NCBI RefSeq assembly: GCF_008831285.2 | Contig: NC_045145.1 | Coordinates: 17,438,040 to 17,502,039 of the forward strand | Length of the DNA stretch: 64,000 nucleotides | From: Nymphaea colorata | Taxonomy: Eukaryota > Streptophyta > Magnoliopsida > Nymphaeales > Nymphaeaceae | Direction of reading: 5' to 3' | Shown here: one piece after another, positions 11,853 through 26,350 of the stretch | Numbering within the stretch: the first letter of the stretch is position 1 | How the letters are laid out: each line of letters begins with the position of its first letter | Notes under the pieces: model-generated | The model's input: the letters and a program-made list of their open reading frames with translations, nothing else | Database searches by the model: none | What the model was told of the DNA's origin: nothing | Program-made: the position numbers and the translations under genes

Positions 11853-14800
11853 TTAATCTGATCTGCACGGCTCAGGAGAATCATCAAGTATAATTACTTC
11901 TTGAGCAGACCTGGCACCAAAGCGTGCAAGAGCCTCCTTCTCCAGCTTGTGAGCAAACTCCAAATTTTGAGCGTTAAAAGAGTTTAATTGACCACAACTT
12001 TGGAACAGCGTCCTATGCTGAAAGTAGTTCTCACTTTTAGCATCAAATACTGTCTGCGAGGAGAATCTAGCCAGATTGTCATTGTGAATACTACGGTAGC
12101 TTTTTTGTTGTGTAGGTAGCGGAATCCTAGGGTTGCCAAAATTGCCCGGAGACCTTGAGAGAGTTTCATGCTGGAAATGTGTAAAAACAAAAGGATCTTC
12201 TTGGACTGAAGGAGTTGAAAGAAGCTGGTTGGGCTTACACCCACAAGTCCCGGAAAAACCAAGATTCCTAACGTATTCAGAATTAGGATGATTGGTTTTA
12301 CTACAAGGAGTACTGACGTGCTGCAGTACAGCATCTGCTTCACCTTTGCTTGCCACCATGAGGTTCTTCCCCATCAATCGCAGCACACAATTTGCAGTTG
12401 GCTGAACTTTACAATGATCAGATACCTGAGAAGCTGTGCCTCCATGGGGCCTTTGAATCGCATCAGTTTGTGATTTTGTGGGAATGCCAAGAAAAGGTGA
12501 GCGCACAATTATATTGGTCATTTTATCAGCAGTTGCTGCCTGCAAGTCTTGTGGCAACTCGGGTACGAGATCCGAAAGGCAAGTGGATGCAGGGAATCCA
12601 TTTTCCCCATGTACGCAACCATCAATAAATAATGGATAAGGATTGCTGTTTTGTGCCAAAATATGTTGACCTGCAGATACTGCACAAGAGCCTCTGCAAC
12701 ATATTCCCTCCCTCTGAGATGATGTATGATAACCTTGGCAACAACTTGTTTTGTTAACTTGAAAATGTTGAGTACCTGTAAATACCATGGATGCTTCAAA
12801 AGGTAAATCTGGGCTAATATTCTGCCAGCCTGGTATTCCATTTGGTGATGCAAGTTGCTGATCTTCGAAAAAGTGAGAACAACTTTTCCTTGTGGAGTCA
12901 GAATCTTGGCATGGGGAGCATATGTTCATTTTGGACGGTCCAAAACATGATTCTGGCTCAATAACTCTGCATATGGGCTCTACTGCAGTTGAAACACGAG
13001 CGCCCAACCTAGTGGAGGTAGGAGTTACCTGTGCTGCCAATATATCAAACAGGTTGCACTGATATTCAGAGCCAATAAAATTTAGACAGCCCAAGTTTAC
13101 GTGTCTATTTTGTTCAGCAGTTGATTTCCCCACAAATGCATCAACAAACACGTCTTCTTGGGAGGAGGTGAAGCTTTCCCCTTTCCCTTGGCATATAAAA
13201 GTATTAACTTGAGATATAGTTGCCTTGGCTTCAGAAACATTTTGCTTACTTTTTTCATTAATCTTCTCATCCACAGTTTGGGAAGTATCATGGGCAGCCT
13301 TATTGCTTCCTTGATTGCTAAAAGAGCTATCTTCTCTAGATAACTCAGACTGCAAGGCTTCTGCTAGATTTTCCATGCAAGGTTCCAATTGTGTACCACC
13401 ACTTGAGGGTAGGCATTCAGCTGAAACAGTTGCCATCTCTCCATAGGATGAAACTTTCGTGGGATCTCCAATACTATAAGATGTAGGAGCCAGCGGGTTG
13501 TGGACATCCAATGTCATTTCATCACCATCAGGTTCTTTTGCACCACCAAAATGCATATATTGTGGACTATCTCCACGATCCATAGTATCATGTGGCAACT
13601 CGTTAGGACCTGATCGTTTCTTCACAGTGAGTGGATTTTCATTATTCAATTTCTCTTCAGAATCTAGTGCAGTGCCTTCCACAAGAGACAAGTAGTTTTC
13701 AAGCTTACTATCTTTAGTCTCTAGGGGACCTTTTGAGCAACCTAAGCTACAAGTTTCTTTACCAGCTTGCAGAGTAATTGGGACACTGAAATTGCATGTC
13801 CTACTGCATCTGTTGTCTATACGACAAACTAGCTCCATTTGTTTGCCACTTTCCCTACTAGGTAGCTCTTCCCGATACTCTCTGGGAAAAGCTTCCTCAA
13901 CATCCTTCAACTTGGATACTTTCTTAGCCATGTGACTTTTAGAGGAGAACTTCTTTCCCAAGGTTAGAAGCTTCTTTCCAGCAGAAGGACAACAATTCTT
14001 ATAGGATAGTATCTGCAAGGTGCTTTGATCACCCTTAGCAGCCCCAGTTGCAGCTTGACAAATTTCTCCTCCTTCACTGGGTGAATGAACAAAGGTTTCT
14101 GTTGAAATAGTTGAAGTTGGGTCGCAACTGGTGCATGTAGATGGATCACCATTGTGCACAACATTGTCCTTGGAGACATCCATATTTCCTTTGCATACAA
14201 CTCTTTTCAGGTCTCTGCGTTTTGAACGAACCCAATGCTTTAGATGTCCAGAGGACCTTATTTTCTCTTGGGTTTTCTCATGCAGAGAAACTTTCTTTTT
14301 CTCCTTTTGATGCTCACATATCCTCTGTGCTCCTTCAGGCAATTCATGGTTCTGCTTATCATGAAATACCACAAATCATAAGCAAGAATTAATTTCATTT
14401 TTGGTTACACAAAAAAAAAAAAAAAAAAGATAATGCTAACAAGGCTCTAGTCTAAGCTGAGCAAAGAACTGAAATCAATAGTTCGCAGTATTAACCTCAC
14501 CAGCAAAAGAACAGATAATGGTAACAGCTTGTACAAAACATGAAACATAGATTTAAAAACGTGAAAACTGAATAGCAGTATCTCAAGTAGTTTGGCAAAT
14601 CAAATCATCAGTGCCAGATGAATTTGTATTTTACATTTCTCAAAAAAAAAATGAAAAAAAAATCTTATTATTGATAATTCGCCATAACATAATGAGATGT
14701 CAGAAAAGCATATTAGTATATTATATTGAATTAAAGCCGTCATCAAGGAGATAATAACTAAGCTGTAAAAACAGCAAGAATCATTCAAGACAGCATAAAA

Positions 14801-17761
14801 GCAAGCATAAATTACTAGAACACCCAACAATAACATCAAAGTCTTTTCAACTGTTACATAGACATGCTAGAACTAGTACGCAACAAATCTAAATATTTGA
14901 ATGACGAACATTGCAATCCAAGGCAATAAAAAGGGGAAGTCAAAATTTCACTAGCAGAAAATTCAAACTCGTTACAGCTAGAGACAAATGTAGGAAGCAC
15001 AGTTACAATACAACCAATTATTTCGCGACTTCTCTGACACTGAAACAAATACCCAAGAAATGTTAATATTCAACGCCATGAATTGTAATTTGAAGCCCAG
15101 AAAAGGAAGAGTTCAGATTCTTTTTACAGGAGAACGAAATAAAAAAGATAATTATTTTGACATCCAAATGCAGCACGGTTTCTTTCCCATTCGAATGATA
15201 TTAATTGTGATTCAACGTTAAAAAGGCAGGAATCAGATTTCCTTAACAGAGACTTCCAAAGATATATATATGTCAAAATTTAATTATTATACCATCCACC
15301 CCATGTGTAACTTCTTCTCCACTTTTAGACACGATGGAATTTATAATCAATAGATTTTAGCATTCCACTGATATGCTTTACAATTCAAAACGGGAAAGAG
15401 GAAGAACTAAAATTGTCCAACAGGAATCACAAACACATTTTCGGGTAAATAATGGATATGAGAAAGAGAACGGGTGATGATTTGTATTTTACTATTTTAT
15501 TCCATACACCAGGCCGAACTAACACTGCCCATGTTACAGGCGGTGTGCCTTTCGGTCGCTCCTAACCGCTTGTAAGCCGAAGTCACCAAGAAAAAGCATT
15601 GTTACAGTGGCTTCAGCCAAACCAAGGCTTTACTCACTCTAAGTAGAAAAACCAATTTTTGAATAAAAGGTACACGATATCATGTCTCTCAAATGCCGGC
15701 AAGAAGTAGAAATTCTTTCAAGAAAAATGAAAAACAAGACATAAGGAACTAAAAAGCAAAAATATATCACCAGATGTAGTTTGTACCTGATTCTCAAGGT
15801 CTGTAAGCATGGTCAGTTTCTTGCCCTCGGTTTTGAGAAGTGAAGCTTTGGAACTGCTGAAGACAAGGCTTCTCTTGTTAGAGGTAAGTGGACACCTTTC
15901 ATCACTCTCACTCTTTGAATACTTACTCGACGAAGGACCCTCCTCCGAAGTCAACTGTGATAGCATACGAACCTTTCTACCGTTGGAGTCGACATTAACA
16001 GCGTCAGCATCACTCTCATCAGCAGAATTCACTTCAGCTGGCCTTGTTCTCTTGTTTTCTCTAAAATCTTCACTGGTTAATGACACCATAAAATTATTCA
16101 GTGTCCCTGTCGTGCCATTCGTCCGATCAAGGTGTTCAAGAGTGCATGGTCGTGCAGTTGCATAGATCTCTTCTATTGATTTCATCTTTCTCGGCTTCAC
16201 CTTGTGCCGCCTTTGCCTGATAGCTAGTGGTAGTTGGGTAGTCGAGTCCGACGCCAAGCATTGATCTATATGGGCATTCAAAGTAGTATTGGACGTCGAT
16301 GAGAAATTCCTACAAACAGGGCATACCTTGGAAGCCATAGGATCCAGCAGCGCGCTCAACTTCGAAACGAACCCTTCGCATCTGCCGGATTCTGGCTTCA
16401 TCTCCGAGCACTCCTTGCTTACAGTAAGAGAGCTCTTATCCCCGGGCCTTTTTGCTGGTTTCGAGCCACAATTCTCGTCCACATCCAACGAAGACTTGCT
16501 GTTGCAGAAGGACGGAGCCGGCTGGGAGGCGCCAACCACTGAAGGCTTTCGGCGACCAACCGGAACGAACTTAGGTGGCAGAAGAGTTTCTCTCACGAGG
16601 TCATCGTTGGTTATGGTAGAGTCGGATTCTGGCATCCCTTTGGGAGAAGAAGACGGTCTCGAGCTTGTCGATTCTTCCTGCTTGCTTGTAGCACCTAGTT
16701 GGTCTACGCACGTAGCTGATGTCCGTTGAAGGCCCCCACCAACATCGTCTTCAAGATCGAGTGCCTCACCAGCCACCTTGGTTCTTACAAGGTCAGAGTT
16801 TAAGAGGTGCCAAGGCTTGAAGGAAGTCGGCGGTTCGAAAGGTGGCAGGACGTCCGTCACTCCATGGTCAAGGCAGAGTTGCAGGTAGGGAGGATGGAAT
16901 GGCCAGTTCTGCTTTATGCTCTTCGTCCTTGATTGACAGACGTAGTCTCTGCAATACCCAACAAGATCTTGGCTTAAAGAAGTAAAGAAAAGGCTTGTTA
17001 CCTCCATAACAGAAATTGGAAGAGACCATCTTGTGATAACCTCCGTGTAATGAACGTTTCAAGGTGCTTTCAGGTGTGCACATGAACCCAAATCCTTGAC
17101 TGCCAACATTCGCTGCCAAGTTTCCTCCGCACAAGAAAAAAAAAAGTTCTTTGGGAATTATTTTCCATAAAAAATTCCATCAGATTGACGGAAATGTAAA
17201 GGAGGAGCCTCGGGTTCTAGGGTTTGATGTGTGCATGGGATCACAGTCGGCTCATTAATAAAGGCACCAAATAATGAAGCTTCATGCCAGATTTCTTCCG
17301 AGACTCCATCAGAAAAACAGACAGTAAGGCAAACAGTGCCATCTGTCCTACCAAAACCAAACAAAGTAAAATCATCACGCTTTTTAAGTTTTTCTGAGTA
17401 ATAGCCAGGTCGAGAGACCGCAGCCACAGCCTAGGTGAATCATTTGGACCTTCTCAATGGAAAGAAAACCCCCATTAAAAAAACTGCCGAAAAGTAAAGA
17501 GGAGAGGGAGAGAGAAAAACAAATAACGCAGAAAAGGACGAGAGAAGGAAAAAAGGGAAAAAGAAAAAAAATATATATGTAGGAAAAGAAAGGAAGTTAC
17601 CTGATGGAGAAGCTCAGGAGATCTAGCTGGTCAAGTGTTGAGGTTGGCAGATCTGCCTCATCAAGGGATAGTTCATCGGGAGCCTTTTCATTGCTTCTCT
17701 TCTTCCTCGCAGAAACCTCAGAAGAGCACGGAGAATCTGAAGGGTTTTGAGTGGATAACAT
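11853..17761 (-). CDS. HAP8: HAPLESS8-like protein with a UBZ-like zinc finger (3 exons, 1273 aa)
   Basis: Join 17601-17761, 15787-16948 and 11853-14351. All junctions are GT-AG and in frame. The start MLSTQNPSDSPCSSEV and the end of exon 1, LLSFSIR, joined to DYVCQSRTKSIKQNWPF and LQLCLDHGVTDVLPPFE, are the signature of the plant family that includes Arabidopsis HAP8 (At5g56250). That gene was named from a screen for pollen-tube and fertilisation defects; its molecular role is not known to me. A single zinc finger, KVCPVCRNFSSTSNTTLNAH then IDQC (Cys263, Cys266, His280, Cys284), has the C-x2-C-x13-H-x3-C spacing of UBZ-type ubiquitin-binding fingers. It is followed by a basic stretch (KVKPRKMKSIEEIYATA). 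The 833-residue last exon is mostly disordered but contains the family motif LRLMGKNLMV near its C-terminal third. It is probably nuclear (many Lys/Arg clusters). Introns are 652 and 1435 bp. Confidence 0.9.
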
Positions 17762-20700
17762 CTGAAGGAAACCTCCCCTTCTTCTCTCTCCTTTTCCTTT
17801 CTCTCCTCTCTTTCTCCCTTTACTTACCGTATCATCCGTGGAATTTGGTACTCCGAGCTCCTTTCTCTACCACAAACTCGATCGACCTCCACCACCCTTT
17901 CTTATCCCATCTAAAACCGTTCACTGTTCGTCGTCACAAATCCTTTGTCATAAGCCACCAGGCACTTCTTGGTATCCCAGAAGGGCAAGGAAAATAGCAG
18001 AACCGAGAAGAAGAAGATGAGAATAAGTTCTTCCCCTGGCTTTTTCTGATACACCAACCATCCCGCGCAATTGAACAGAAACATCACGCCTGCAGCCAAA
18101 GCACGGAAATGGTTCAGAACAGAAGCAACACGGAACATGTAAACGCGTTTGGATTGTTATTTTATGTGAAAAATGGAAAGAAGAGGAGCAGAAACAGAAA
18201 AGCCATCCACCACACACGAGAAGAGACTAAAGCAGAACTAGTAAAAGAATGTCCCAAATCAGGCTTTTCTCAAGCGACTCGAACGCCATCATTTCATGCG
18301 ACCAAAACTCCGAACCAAGGAGCAGAAAAACCAACCAAAGATGACTGGAAGAAAGATACCCCAACAAGATTTATTGCAGGAAATCTAAGCTACCATCTGG
18401 AAAACCAAGTCGACGAAATCCCAACAAGATTCAACTCTCAAATGCAAGCCCCAAGAACGAGAACGAAGAGCCACCAGAAGAGACAAGACCAGTTGTTATT
18501 TTCAGACACATACCAGTTGAAAGAGGACCGATCAAATAAAGCCAAGGAAGAAGGAGAGGTGAAAACTCACATAAAATCTTGGCAAACTCCTGCAATACGA
18601 GAGAGGGAGAGAGAGGGAGGGAGATGTTTCTTTCCTTTCGACATACACAAGCATCAAGGAAGATAAGATAAATAAAAAACCAACGACAGGGAAGAAAAGC
18701 ACGCCCACTCACAAAAACCAGGCGCATCTGGTTCTTTCTTCCGCACCCAAATCAGCACCAATCTGACTTAAATATATATATATATATGTATATATAGATG
18801 GAAAGAAAGAAAAACAATCCTAGAGAGCTAAACACAGTCACAGCACAACAGCGGCACAGAAGAGAAGAGAAGAGAAGGGGAAAGACGAGAGAGAGAGGAG
18901 AGAAAGAGACTGGGTTTACAAAGAGACGTCCTTTCCTATACCTACTCTACGGGAAGGCTTTTCCCCATTTTTTCCTCTGCAGATTTCGATTTTCAAACAG
19001 GTCGTTTTCTTGAAGAAAATTACCAAAACATCTTCTTCCGTCACCGATGGCCCCTCGTCCCCACCTCCCCATGTGATCGGCCACCGGCGAACCCCGCCAT
19101 TGGCTCATTTTCTGTTCCGCCCACGTACCAAACTACTAAATGGCCAAGAGAGTCTCGTCCCTTTACGCAAGGCGACAGACACAGCCCTCGAATTCCGTCG
19201 CTTTCCCCACATTGAAGAGAGGGGCCACGGCATACGGCCCTCCCCAGAAAAAAGGCGTTACCGGAGAATTAAATGAGAGTTACGTCGGAAAACTTCACAA
19301 AGTGGACGGTAGAGAGAATTGGGAGGAAATCGGTGTCAAGCCCACATTATTCATACACGTAAGCACATCAACTAGGCCAAAGAAATTTTCTCCCAACCCT
19401 ATCTGTAAAAGCATGTTTGCACTATAATTTGTTGATTTAAAATACTCCTGCCATTATTAAAACTAATAAACAATTCTGCAACTCGGAAGAATAAGAAAAA
19501 GGAATTACGTACATACATCGTTTGTCTATTTTTACATATATTGCATTTAATGGAGCCCCAAGGAAAATTACCATTACGGCTTCCCATGGCCTGTAATTAG
19601 TTCACAGGTCAACACGGTTGATCTTTTGCCTAAAGAGTCGGAGAGGTGACGATGGCAGTGGCGGCCATGGAAGAAAACAGAGGCAGACAGCGTTAACTTT
19701 CCTAATTATGATAAAATGGGTACATTATTTTTTTTATTCCCAAGATCCTTTGAAATTCATCCCTTCCTTCACCATGGTTTCAGGGGTGTCAAATCAGAAC
19801 TTATTTAAACCCCGTTCTTCCAGATTCTTTCAGAAAAATTACCAGTTTTTTTCTTTTTAATCCATATGAAACACCTTAAATACCTGTTTAATGTATCTCT
19901 CCTCGTTTGAATGTGGTTGGTGTACATTTACATGCAAAGGAGAGTCAGGAATTGAGCCAAAACAGATCGACGACATTGACAAGGAAGATAGAAAGCTCAG
20001 ATTTGCCAACACTATGTTTTCCGAAAAATTTGGTAATTTTTTTTCCAGCTTTTGTACAGCTCAAACTCAGTTTAGAGCATTTTGATGACAAATCAAAATT
20101 TGATTTTGAGTTTGATGATCAAGTTTAGTTTTGAAAAAGTTGAGAATGACCAGCTCTTGCTTAACATGGGGGTCAATTCTTTTGGTCATTACTTTCTTGC
20201 AATGCAAATGGTGAGTGCATGATGTTTAGTTTGGCGAGTGTCTAGCTTCTTATCTAAGACTTGGAACAACCTTAGACTCTAAGAACAAAAAAAAAAAAAG
20301 AATAAGATATCTCGGAATCATGTTTTCTTTTCCAAAACCAAGCACATGGATCCAATTCTTTAAGTTATTATTTTTATCAACAAATTTCATTCATCATGGC
20401 CTATTTGAAAAAATATTAATTACGTTAATTATTCTTTTCCCATTGGATGCAGTTCTTTAGGCAATTAATAAAAGCTGATGGCTCAAACTGTGCTAAAATA
20501 ACTGGTGAAAATTTCAAGCCGATTTACCTCATTAATTTGGACTAAGTTTTGTGTTACATAGAAAATAAGCAACTAAAACACATTGAAGGCAGATCACATC
20601 TCGATTGTCGATTCTGGCATTTTCGAGAAGGCTAATCGTTGAAATTCCGATAAAGAAATGCTCTTATCAAACTACATTTCAATAGTGAATTGAATTGAAA

Positions 20701-23700
20701 GAAATTCAAAACCAAACGTGTTTCTATGAAAGCTCGACGTAAGTTTGTGAAAACACACACACATGCATATATAGTTTTCTACACTGTATCAAATGACAAT
20801 GATTTTAAAGTCTCTACAAGCCTTCAAGAATTAGCATACGTTATTAATGCTCTTAATAAGAACGAAACTTATATGTGAAACTTTTTATTTATTAGAAGAA
20901 TAAAGCTTTATTAAATCTTTATAATTGCTCATTTTACTCCCTATTAAATTGATTGAGAGCAGAGACAGTAAAGATAAAGAGTGACACGACAAGATTATTG
21001 GATTCTAATTCATTAGTCAAGATTTAGTTTATTTGTGCAATATAGTAATGATGTCCATCGTGTGAAGCAATGAAAATGCCTACAGCTAGGAGGCTTGTAG
21101 TAATCAAAAGAATAAAGTGCCAGGAGAGACCCGTCCAGACTTGATAAACGGGTTAAGCAAATGACCGTCGGATACTCCATCGAACGGCTGAAATTCATTA
21201 ACATTTGTGACAAAGCGGGTGGCCGAAAACAGCTTCATCCCCTTATGCATTGATAGATGTTAATTTAATTGTAGCTTGTTTTCTCTAAGTATGGGCAACA
21301 GGCTGGGTTGGACTTGGACTGGTTATTTGATATTTAGGTTGTAAAAAAAAAAAACTTTTTTTATACTTTTTTATTTTTTTTCATTTTATTTTTTTCACTA
21401 AAGTATTCTAGTTATTAACCATAAAAATTCTTACATCAGTATAGATTCATACACAATATAACACATGTAACCAGGTTGGAAAAATGTAGCCCGTTCAAAA
21501 ATCACATAAATAACTTACCAACGTGCCCGCCGAAGGATGCATGCACCCATGACATCATCTCACGGAGGGAGAGAGGGAGATGCAGCTTTCATAGAAGGGA
21601 CGCCAGAGTTGGTCGTCTCAATCAACTTTTCTTTCACTCTGCCCTGAGTTTGAGGCAACCAACCGCCAATCTCATGCTACCCCAACCAACCAACAGAATC
21701 TAGTAGCAAAATGCCAGCCATTTAATCTAAGGGCCTTTTCAATCTGCTTTTTCTCCCTTTCCTCGCACACGCGTTGTTCATGGCACCTCCTGTTTGTTTT
21801 CTCTTTCCACCATGTGGAGCAAGGAAAGGAGGATGATGAGCAACTCGAGGGAATCAATTTTATCCCACAACAGTCTCCTCTCCAAGCTTCTTCCTTCGTT
21901 AGGTGAATCGATTGCATGTGTTTCTTCTCAGTATCTATCTCTACATCTTCTCGAGTGCCGAAACTACCGTGATCGAGCTGGTGACCATTGCATTTACTGT
22001 GTATCGTGGGCGCACTGCTACCCATCTTCTCAAGGAGGAAGACAATCCATTCCTACTGCTGCTGCTGCTACTGTCAAAGAAGATGAAAAGGTCCAATTGG
22101 TAGAAGTTGTTTGACAATGGTTTCTTAAGAATCTCTTCAATTACCAAGTACACGATTGATGTCTAGCTTCATCTCTGATACTTGGTCTTAATGCATCTTA
22201 CTGTTGAACATGATCATATATAGTATTCTGCGCAATATTTATCCATTGCTGCTAATAACATTTATTTATTTTTTATTCTCAATGAAGCAAAAGATGAGCA
22301 ATTGCCGACTGAAAGTGAATGTTTCATTACTGCAAAATTGCGTAGTTCAAACTTGAAAATGGTTCTTTGGAAATGACATTCGTGTTGAGTTTCTTATATA
22401 TCATAATATACATTAACAAAAGGAGCTTCCTTTAAAATTTGAGCAAGTTATGATCATAGATGAATGAACATCAGAATATGAGATGTTGAATTAAGGAATC
22501 ATAAAATGCCCAATGTATGATGTTTGATAAATGACATTTTTAATCGGCATATTGCTGAAGCCAACAATTTTTGAGGCTTTAAATGGGACGTCTAATTATA
22601 AGAATAACATGATTTGTTGATTTGAAACATTTGCAGTCCGTAATCTATAAATAAAACATGTTAAAAATATCAAATACATAATCGGAACAGCGGATTTACA
22701 GCAGAAAACATTTCCTATTGGATTTGAGTCGGATGTAGTTCTACCGTATTTGTTTTTTGGATGCTTATCTATTTGGATTCAAATTTGGATTTGAATACAA
22801 ATGAAGAAAAATCTATAACTTATCAGGATCTGAATTTACAACCTAAATATAATCTGAATCCGATTTTTGAATTCCTATTTAAATATGAATCAAATTTTTA
22901 AACCGAGTCCAACTGCATCATAGTATGTTAAGAACCAATTTCCAAAATGTATGGCTAGTGGATTTAAGATATTTATTTAAAACTAAATCCAATCTGAATC
23001 GAATCATATACTCATTTAAATTTGAATACAAACATGGATCCAATCCGATGTTATTTTAAAATCCATATCTGATCCGGTTTCTCACTCGAATGTCAAACTT
23101 TTTTCATATTCGCCTTTCTTGAAGCAGTTCGATCAAATATCAAACCCCCTAATCTTATGTATCGGCTGATAACAGGTAAAAAATGTGCTCATCCGTAACC
23201 AAAGTCATAAAGTGATTAATCATTCAGAAAATATGGAGATACATATGTAAAAGCCTTTGAGAGACATAAATATAATTAATAGATGCAACATTTATGTGAT
23301 CAAAAAAAGAGAACAACAAGAAAACTCCTTCAGTCGAGACTATAGAAACTTTGATTTTCTTATGCAAGAAATCAATATTAGCAAATTCACAATTTGAATT
23401 CCAACCAAACACCATCTGCCCACGAGACCCCCAAACTCACAACATTCCATGATTTGATTAAGGAAGATTGAAGTCAAACTGAATCTTAAAATAAGAAAAA
23501 CAAATTAATAAAGGACTCCGGCTCTCTAAGAGATCACCAATATCCAAGAGAAACCAGCAATAAAAGGCTAGTTGTAGTACAACCATTTCTTAGAGTCTCG
23601 CGCGACCCCATTTTATATCAACTCTCGATCAAACGTACCTCCTTTTCTCTTTCTTTATTATCTACACAACGACGTTTTTCACTTTGGGAAACCTCCCCGT

Positions 23701-23823
23701 GAATAAACACTGGGTTATCATAAATTAGTGTGCTTAAAAATTAAAAACTTATTGTCTAAAAATATCATGAATCGTTTGTGAAAAACATTATACAATAAAA
23801 AAATAATTCATGCGCAGCTACTG

Positions 23824-23827
<4 letters not shown>

Positions 23828-23859
<32 letters not shown>
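23828..23859. repeat. (AT)n microsatellite
   Basis: An uninterrupted AT dinucleotide run of about 32 nt, followed directly by a GA-rich tract. It lies in non-coding spacer. Confidence 0.95.
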
Positions 23860-23866
<7 letters not shown>

Positions 23867-25053
23867 GGAGAGAGAAGGAATCAAATTTAAAGTGGTGAAA
23901 GCGTCATTGGATGGGACTTGAGAGGCAGGGACGTTGCCTGCTTTCCCCCCACTTACCAACAAGAAAGTAAAAGGACGGGGAAGATATTTATTGTCTTGTG
24001 AAGTACACACGACAGCCAAAGGCCTCAATAGAGAGAGAGAGAGAGAGAGAGAGAAAGAAACGGCAGAAAATGTGCCACGTCCGGTTGTGAATCATGTTAT
24101 GAATGTGCTCGTTGCAGCGAAGCTCCTGTCTTTGCATTAATGGCTGCTTTCGCACTTTCTTCTCAACTTCCTTTCTATCAAGCCTACGCTAAGTTGGGGA
24201 TTTCTCGAACCTCTTCTTCTTCTTCCTTTCAGTTTCTTAAGCAATGGCAGGAGAGACTGTAAAGTTCTAATTACTCGACGAAGTAAATTTTTCGAATTCC
24301 CACCTGTTCTTCCTTTGCTGTTAGTGTTAGATCAGTCAGGGATGTCTGTCGACTCGTGTTCTCATTATTAAGTTTGATGACAAGAGAAACCATCGTTATT
24401 TTTTCTTTGATGTTCAAACTTATGAACTTGGAAGCGCATGTTTTCTTCGTTACTCATCGGAACTTTGAAATCGAATTGGATCCGTATCGGATCTTGTGTT
24501 TTCAAATTTGAAATATACGTACCTTGAATTTGCAAGAAGTTTGAACCCCCATTAACACAAGAGTTACATCCCTACCAAATCAAATTAGCAATTGGATTTG
24601 AATTTTCGTTTGCCAGATACGACTAAACGGATTAGAAATTGGATGAGTAATAAAGTATATTCGACTGGTTTACATGCCAACAATAAGCACATGATTGGCA
24701 TATTAGCTTTCTCCATCAACTAAAAATTTACATATGGACGATACTTCACTAATTCTTTTGGCTTTTTGCTAGACACAAACCCAATCTCTTTTCTCTAGTT
24801 CTAAGGGTATAGTATAGCTGGTCATGGTGAAAGCCTAATTACCAATTTTATTTTTGTAGGTACTATTCTTTCGTATTGTTCATATTGAAAATTGTGACAA
24901 ACACTACTTTCGAGTTGAATGAAATAATAATAAGTTTACCAAGGCTTTGAAGCTTCCCTAAACATGAGCAGAGCCAAGGGGACTTAGCCTCCCCAATACA
25001 TGCCATCTTCAATTTGCTCCTGAATGGATACCGACCACCTGAGAACTTCTTCC

Positions 25054-25056
<3 letters not shown>

Positions 25057-25105
<49 letters not shown>
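25057..25105. repeat. (TA)n microsatellite
   Basis: An uninterrupted TA run of about 49 nt in non-coding spacer. Confidence 0.95.
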
Positions 25106-25108
<3 letters not shown>

Positions 25109-26321
25109 ACAAAGTCAGTCTGCAAAATATAAGCAACAAAGCACATAAAATGAAGAGATAATTTGACATATATATCTTTTGAGATCCATCACTACTGGAG
25201 TGAAAAAGAAAGTGACAAAAAGAAAGCACAAAAACGGGGGGAGGGAGAGAGAGTTAATGGGAATCGTTTGGATAGTCTATTGTAAAAGTAGAGATTAAGT
25301 TGCAAATATAGACTAAATTGTTTTTTTCAAGGATTTGAATTACCATGTAAAGGAGGATAAAGAAAGACATGGATGAAAATAAATGAATATCCATTGGCTA
25401 CATTTGGTGTACGGTAGATTTCAACCCTTATATATATAAACGAGACTGATTCAGAAGTCACTTAATTCATTTGATTGATAGTTTATGTCAGATATAAAGT
25501 GACATGAGGCGCATTTGTTAACATTAATTAAATTGATAAAGTAGTTATATCTAGTTTTCGTAACTTCACATTTTCTACATGTATACATTTGTGATCACAT
25601 TATCTGGGTTTTCTAATCACCTTAGAAGTCATGATGTTTAAGTTTAAAATTATTATATTTAATCTAGATTAATTTTTTTGTGTTTCTGGTTATTGGGACA
25701 TGGAGATTACGATGCATGTGAGAACGAGTTTGACGAGGAGGTGCACTGAATGAATCCAGAGGCAGCAAACATTTTTTTTAAAAAAAAAAAAAATCTGAGG
25801 CAGATGTTGTTCTTGGGAAAACTTTACAGGTGGCATCAAACAACTCCCAAGCATAGTCTATTTCACACTAAGTTCAGTGAATGGGCATCTTTCAAACTGC
25901 AGAATCTTTAAAAATAATGAAAGCGAGGCAACCAAGGACCAGACTTGAGATCCACACCACTTAGAAGAACGCAAAACCAACTTGACTCTGAAAACGAAAG
26001 CCCCCAACATGTTCATGAATTCCATTTCCACCACGGCAAAGTAACTATGCTAAGAAAGGAGATCTTAGGATGTTATTTTCAACTGTGGAACTTGAAAAGC
26101 AGGTGCTACCGAAAGTTTCCTTTCAAGAGATTGAACTTAGAAACCTAACCATGGCATCTCTTAACAAGAAAAAACAAAACAAATCTTAATTTTTGAGTGA
26201 GCAAAAGAAGCAGTTTATCGTATCATTCAAATGAGAGATGAAAGCTCTCACCCAATCCCTTGTTTCTTTAGGGTACATTACCTATTTACAGTATCTTATA
26301 AGTGTCACCATTGTCACACTT

Positions 26322-26350
26322 CACATAAACTATAGTTTATAGTTTATGTG
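26322..26350. repeat. Perfect 13-bp inverted repeat with 3-nt loop
   Basis: CACATAAACTATA, GTT, TATAGTTTATGTG. The arms are exact reverse complements. It could form a small hairpin in DNA or RNA. No gene or T run next to it gives it an obvious role. It may be a transposon footprint or a chance AT palindrome. Confidence 0.9.

Noticed and set aside
17158-17427. 89-codon minus-strand frame beginning MAAVSRPGYYSEK
   Set aside because: It lies inside intron 1 of the HAPLESS8-like gene, matches no family I know and is not needed to join the exons.
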